Source of the DNA: Voacanga thouarsii
Lineage: Eukaryota; Streptophyta; Magnoliopsida; Gentianales; Apocynaceae
DNA: 64,000 nt
Direction: 5' to 3'
NCBI GenBank assembly: GCA_026120185.1
Contig: JANUWF010002280.1
Location: 115,225-179,224 of the forward strand
The notes beneath the pieces were generated by a model. That model did not search any database and had not been told where the DNA came from. It was given only the letters and a program-made list of their open reading frames with translations. This document shows positions 58,653-64,000 of this stretch, piece after piece (the stretch's first letter is position 1; each line of letters opens with the position of its first letter). The position numbers and the translations under genes were made by a program.

Positions 58653-58913
58653 CTGTGATTTTCTTGTTTCAAGGCTTATATTCTTTATCCTTAGCGTTAT
58701 CCAACGTTGCCGTCCATGAGGAATGAAGTAATGCCTCCGGCGACAAAATTGAAAACCATATCAATGAAACTAATTGTCCAATTGGGATAAATGTACAATT
58801 TATTAATTTTTTCTGTTTAACTTTAGTATTCCAAGAATACCCCTTCTCCTGCTGCTGCTTCACGAATGGTCTTGAGTAACCACAGAGTCAAACTTTTAAA
58901 AGAATGATAGAGA
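58653..58913. other. Upstream region of DUF247 copy B
   Basis: Shares the CCAATTGGGATAAATGTA block with segment A (about 11288). It is cut off by copia element 3 only about 390 bp from the start codon, so the original promoter may be separated or replaced. Confidence 0.6.
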
Positions 58914-59281
58914 TGTTATAAATTTGAGTAGTGTTAGAATAAAATCTACACACTACACACGTAAAAAATTATAACTATTCTTTGCACAAGTATATTTTCA
59001 AACTTCTCTCTTTTTTTTCTGATAATTTTCTCACAATTCTTTCACAAAATTATAGTATGTTTCAAACTTAGAGAATAGCTCTATTTATAAAGCTCTTAAT
59101 TAGTGGAATACATCATCTTCTACTAATCTTAATTAATGGTGTCTCTACTAAATGATGGACATCCATAAAAATTCATAATTAGTGGAGTTTCCACTAATTC
59201 CCTAATAATTCACATAAATCCATAATTAGTGGAGTTTCTACTAATTAGTAAAACTTTCACTAATTCAATATATCTACAACA
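58914..59281 (-). repeat. Copia 3 3' LTR
   Basis: 368 bp, coding strand TGTTGTAGATATATTG to AATTTATAACA. A polypurine tract AAGGGAGAG lies at 59282-59290. The enlarged upstream half contains duplicated ATTAGTGGAG/CCACTAATT modules (about 59175-59245). Confidence 0.9.
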
Positions 59282-59419
59282 CTCTCCCTTGGATGTTCAT
59301 CCATTACATAAAGAATATACCTCGTTAAAACCTTACTAGATAAAAACTCTGTGGGAAAAAAAATTTAGTGAAGGAAAAAGAGTACACTATTCTATATATT
59401 TGTTTATTACTCACTTTGA

Positions 59420-62400
59420 TGAGATGATTCCTTTAAAATCTTTGAACCGACGCATACCAATTTAATATCTCAACTTTTCAAATATTACAATCGGTAAAGT
59501 CTTCGTGAAAATATCTGCGAGGTTGTCACATGATCAAATTTATAACACATCAATTTCACATTTCTTCTGGAGTTCATGAGTAAAGAAGAATTTTGGTAAA
59601 ATATATTTTGTCCGATCTCCTTTAATATATCCTCCTCATAATTGAGCTATGCAAGCTGCATTATCTTCGTAAAGAGGAGTTGGAATATCTCTGAAAGATG
59701 ATAATCCATAACTTTCTCGGATATAATGAATCATTGATCGTAACCATACACATTCTCTACTTGCTTCATGAATGGCTATAATTGCAGTATGATTTGAAGA
59801 AGTAGCTGCTATAGATTGTTTTATAAAACGCCATGATATAGCAGTATTTTCACATGTAAATAGATAACCCGTTTGAGAACATGCTTTATGTGGATCAGAT
59901 AAATAACCAGCATCTGCATAACCTATCAATGTTGGGCTGGTTTTATTTGAATAAAATAATCCGAGATCAATTGTACCTTGGAGATATCGAAGGCCTTATT
60001 TAATTCCATTCTAATGTCTTCGTATTGGTGAAGAACTAAATCTTGCTAATAAATTGATAGCAAAGACACTATCAGGTCGTATATTATTAGTAAGATACAT
60101 CGATACACCAATTGTACTGAGATATGGTACTTCAAGACCAAAGAGTTCTTCATCATCTTTTTGAGGTCGAAAAGGATCTTTATTCACATCTAATGACCGG
60201 ACGATCATTGGAATACTCGATAGATGTGCTTTGTCCATGTAAAATCTTTTTAGAACTTTTGCTGTATATATTGATTGATGAATAAATGTTCCACTTTCTA
60301 GATGTTCAATTTGTAAACCAAGACAAAATTTGGTTTTACCAAATTCATTGATTTCTAATTCTCTTTTTAAATAATCAATTATTTTTTGGAGCTCGTCAGG
60401 AGTTCCAATAAAATTAATATCATCAACATATATAGCTAATATCACAAATTTAGAACCAAATTTCTTAATAAAAACACATGGACATACCTTATCATTTTTA
60501 AATCCCGTTTTCAATAAATATTCACTAAGACGATTGAAGCACATGCACCTAGATTGTTTCAGACCATATAATGATTTCTACACCTTGATGGAGTAATTTT
60601 TACGAGGATAATGTTTACTTGCTTCGGGCATGTGAAATCCTTCAGGGATTTTCATGTAAACATCATTTTCTAAATTTTCATACAAGTAAGCAGTGACAAC
60701 ATCTAATAGGCATAAAACTATCTTTTCATGTACTGCCAAACTGATAAGATATTGAAGTGTAATAGCATCAATAACAGGAGAATAAGTTTCATCATAATTA
60801 ATATATGGTCTTTGTAAAAATATTGGACTACTAACCGTACTTTATATCGTATGATTTCATTATTTTCATTGCGTTTTCTCACAAATATCCATTTATAGCC
60901 AACAGGTTTTACACATTCTGGTGTTCAGATTGCAGGTCCGAAAACTTCATGTTGTGTCAGTGCATTTAACTCCGATTGAATCACATCTTTCTATTGTAGT
61001 CAATCTTTTCTATACCGACATTCATCAACTGATATTGGTTCAGGATCATCATTATCTTGTATAACATCAAGAGATATATTATATACAAACATATTGTTAA
61101 TAATTATTTCTATCTGATTTCAACTTCTACCGAAAGTGGTATAATTGATAGAAATTTCAGTATTACTTTCATCAACTTCTGATTCTTTGTCATTAGTTTT
61201 TTCTTGATCTTTATCATTCTTTTCTTCAATATGATCATCTGGATCATTTATTCATCTTTTCTTTCGAGAATTTTTATCTTTAGAACTAAGAGGTTGGCCA
61301 CGCTTATGGCGTGCTTTTGACTCAGTAGCTATAGGTATAATATTTTGTTCCGCTGGAACTTCAATTCAAATAGGAGCATTTATAGCTAGAATATGCGATT
61401 TTGTAACTCTTCTGGAGTCAACAAAAGCATCTGGCATTTGATTTGCAATATTTTGCAAATGAATTATCTTTTGAACTTCAAGTTCACATGTACTTGTGCG
61501 CGGATCAAGATAATTTAATGATGTTGTCCAAGTAAGATCTTTCTTATGCTGTTTATATTCTCCTCGTAATTTAGGGAATAATGATTCATCAAAATGACAA
61601 TCAACAAATCTTGCTGTGAATACATCTCCTGTCAGGGGTTCAACATACCTGATAATAGTAGAAGAATCATATCCAACGTATATCCCCTTTCTTCTTTGAG
61701 GATCCACCTTTGTATGTTGGTTTGGTGCAATTGGAACATATACAGCACACCAAAAAATTCTTAAATGAGCAATATTTGGTTCTGAATCAAAAGCCAATTG
61801 CAAAGGAGAGAATTTATGATAACTAGTTGGCATTATACGTACAAGTGCTACAATATGTAAAATAGCATGTCCTCAGGTAGATGTTGGGAGATTTGTTTTC
61901 ATTAATAATGATCTAATAATTAATTGTAATCTTTTAATAAAAGATTCAGCAAGACCATTTTGTGTATGAACATGAGCGACAGAATGTTCAACATTAATCC
62001 CAATTGACATGTAATATGCATCCAAAGCATGTGATGAAAATTTACCTGTATTATCTAAAAGGATATTTTTAATGTGATGGTTAGAAAATTGTACTCGTAA
62101 TTTAATTATTTGAGTAAGTAATCTCACAAACGCCAGGTTACGAGTAGATCATAAACACACATGTGACCATTGGGATGATGCATCAATTAAGACAATAAAA
62201 TATTTGAACCGTCCACATGGTGGATTAATAGGTACACAAATATCTCCATGAATTCGTTAAAGAAATGTAGGATTTTCAACTCCTACTTTTATTGGCGATG
62301 GTCTAACAATGAATTTTCCTAGGGAACATACAGCACATGAGAATTTTTCAGATGTCAATATCTTTTATTTTTCAATGGATGACCATGTGTATTCTCAATT

Positions 62401-62897
62401 ATTCTTCTCATCATGGTAGATCCTGGATGACCCAACCGGTCATGCCAAATGCTAAAAGTAGTAGGATCAGTAAATTTTTGGTTTACGAGATAATGAATTT
62501 CAATTGTACGTATTTTTGCAAAATATAGGCCAGTAGAAAAAGATAGAGTTTTTTCTAATACAGATTTTTTATCCAAATTAATTTGAGTAATATAAATATG
62601 TTCAATACCATTTTCCTCATTTGTTTCAACATGACACCCATTTCTGTAGATATCTTTAAAACTCAATAAATTTCTCCTGGATTTTGAGGAAAATAGTGCC
62701 TTATCAATAGTAATTATTGTTCCTTCCGGCAACAATATACTAGCTCTTTCGGAGCCTTCAATTACATTTGTACTACCGTTTATTGTATAAATATTTATTT
62801 CTCTAATTTTGAGATATGAAAAATATTTTTCATTTTTTAGTATGGTGTGTGTAGTTCCACTATCAATAATATATACATCATCATTAACAACATCCAT
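59420..62897 (-). pseudogene. Copia 3 pol, partly intact
   Basis: Protease and GAG-pre-integrase in one 180-codon frame (62355-62897: DSGTTH, WHDRLGHPGST). Integrase core with GKFSSHALDAYY and HTQNGLAESFIKRLQL (61873-62127); IN C-terminus FSPLQLAFDSEPNIAHLRIF through KDLTWTTSLNYLDPR (61366-61833). RT with YVDDINFIGTPDEL (60011-60544). RNase H GYADAGYLSDPHKACSQTGY through EDNAACIAQL (59636-59929). Stops and frame changes separate these blocks (for example the TGA for Trp near 61875), so it is not functional as one protein. Confidence 0.88.
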
Positions 62898-62984
62898 CTA
62901 AACCAAAATATATATATACGCAAAAGTAAATATTATTAGAATATAATGAAAAGTCAAACATATCAAGGTGAGGCATTAGTTCTT

Positions 62985-64000
62985 CTAGACACTGCCATCA
63001 CCAATTAAATGATCTATCCTACCGTCTGGGTGTTCAAAAAAATTCGATACATCCATATAGGTAATATTGATATTAAGATCTTCAGGATCAATATCATCAT
63101 CCTCAACATCATTCACTGGATGTTGAGAAAAATTTGTTTCAACATTTTTACTATTCTTTTTCAGTGAAGTTTGATATAATTCCACTAAATGCTTGGTCGT
63201 ACGACAGTTACGTGACCAATGACCTTTCATGCCATATCTATAACATGTATCCTCATACTTTTCTTCCATTTCTTTTTCTTTTCCCTTATTATCTTTTCTG
63301 TTCCACTTCAGGTGGCCAGTATTTCTCACAACTTGATTATGACTGTGATAAGAGAAATATCGAGCGTGTCCACGACCATAACCACGACCACGGCCACGAC
63401 CACTACTACGGCCACGATTATAACGATGGCATCTGCTGGAGCCAACAATATTCACTTCTAGGAGTGCTGTTGAGCTAGTTGGTCTGGCTTCATGATTTCT
63501 CAATAATAACTCATTATTTTTCTCTGCAATGGGGAGGGCAATAATTAAATCTGTAAATTTTGTATACCATTTTTCTCGATATTATTGCTGCAGGACAATA
63601 TTTGAGGCATGAAAGGTGGAGAATATTTTTTCTAGCATATCTTCATCAGTAACTTTTTTCTCCGTATAATTTTAACTGAGAGGTAATTTTATACATTGCG
63701 GAGCTATATTCATTCACGGTTTTAAAATCTTGCACCCTTAGGTGCAACTATTCATACCGTGCAGTGGGTAGTACGACCATCTTCAGGTGGTCAAATCTTT
63801 CTTTTAAATTTACTTACAGGATATATGAATCTTTTTCGATAAGATATTCTATTTTCAAATTTTCGTCAATATGACGACGGATAAAAATCAAAGCGTTGGC
63901 ATTTTGTTGTGTTGATGCACTATTATTTTCTTGAATAGTTTCACTAATGCCTTTAGCATTAGATGCATTTCTGCATCGAGAACCCATGATATGTAATTTT
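62985..64000 (-). pseudogene. Copia 3 gag (partial, window edge)
   Basis: Runs from KNYISWVLDAEMHL near the window end through ERFDHLKMVVLPTARYE, with breaks, then a 172-codon frame (62985-63503). That frame has an Arg/Gly-rich segment (RGRGRGYGRGHARYF), a zinc knuckle (YRYGMKGHWSRNC, first Cys pair changed to Tyr) and the end DGRIDHLIGDGSV. Confidence 0.88.

Larger units (their letters stand above)
49242..58913 (+). repeat. Segmental duplication, segment B (partner 5932-11845)
   Basis: Same order and orientation as segment A, from AACTCCATAATTTTTAAACATG (49242) to AAAAGAATGATAG at the edge of copia element 3. Its own extras are copia element 2 (49828-55411), an insert around 55540-56190 and a (TA)n tract. 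Its right limit is hidden because copia element 3 interrupts it and runs off the window. Confidence 0.85.
58914..64000 (-). mobile_element. Ty1/copia retrotransposon 3 (5' end outside window)
   Basis: 3' LTR, RNase H, RT, integrase, protease and gag are in order on the minus strand. The window ends within gag. The coding frames are longer and less broken than in copies 1 and 2: it lacks the frameshifts those two share. Its LTR has diverged from theirs, including extra copies of the LTR motif block. The 5' LTR and second target duplication lie beyond the window, so age cannot be judged. Confidence 0.92.

Noticed and set aside
1..64000. tRNA, rRNA or microRNA genes
   Set aside because: None recognised by reading; the tRNA-like match at the copia primer site is a complementary segment, not a gene. 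A tRNA or miRNA scan was not possible here.

Overview
This is nuclear DNA of a flowering plant, almost certainly a eudicot. The evidence is a CC-NB-LRR resistance-type gene, two DUF247 genes, a SUVR-type histone methyltransferase remnant with plant-like GT-AG introns, Ty1/copia and Ty3/gypsy retrotransposons, a Mutator-like transposon with a plant mobile domain, and Stowaway-like MITEs. The background is very AT-rich and the species cannot be named. There are no operons, no CRISPR array and no RNA gene that I could support.

Layout. 0-5 kb: decayed Ty3/gypsy pol pieces in opposite orientation and a broken retroelement-type ORF. 5.9-11.8 kb: segment A of a segmental duplication, with a DUF247 relic (7.9 kb) and an intact DUF247 gene (9.7-11.0 kb, minus). 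13.4-17.2 kb: a two-exon NLR lacking the GLPL segment. 17.1-26.2 kb: an imperfect tandem duplication of the NLR 3' tail plus an old copia element; a MITE sits in the second unit only. 28.67-42.68 kb: a 14.0-kb Mutator-like element (MULE) with about 106-bp TIRs, a 9-bp target duplication, six near-palindromic 23-bp motifs near its ends and a broken MuDR-N/plant-mobile-domain gene. It is nested in the last exon of a SUVR-like gene fragment and itself contains a copia element (29.8-35.4 kb). 44.1-44.9 kb: a third NLR tail, joined directly to the SUVR fragment. 46.1-47.8 kb: a mosaic of short gene pieces (P450, CCT6 and others). 49.2-58.9 kb: segment B, the partner of segment A, with a second intact DUF247 gene (57.1-58.5 kb, minus). 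It is interrupted by one copia element (49.8-55.4 kb) and bounded by another (58.9 kb to the window end).

The order of events is unusually readable because empty sites, target-site duplications and nested junctions survive. The A and B segments separated before two copia insertions in B. The MULE landed in the SUVR fragment before copia element 1 landed in the MULE. The tandem NLR-tail duplication precedes the MITE.

Only three genes look potentially functional: the NLR and the two DUF247 genes. The most interesting observations are the covarying palindromes at the MULE ends, copia copies that moved while carrying the same frameshifts, a copia primer-binding site that fits the anticodon arm of tRNA-Ile, and a DUF247 paralogue that gained a 15-residue repeat and lost its membrane anchor.
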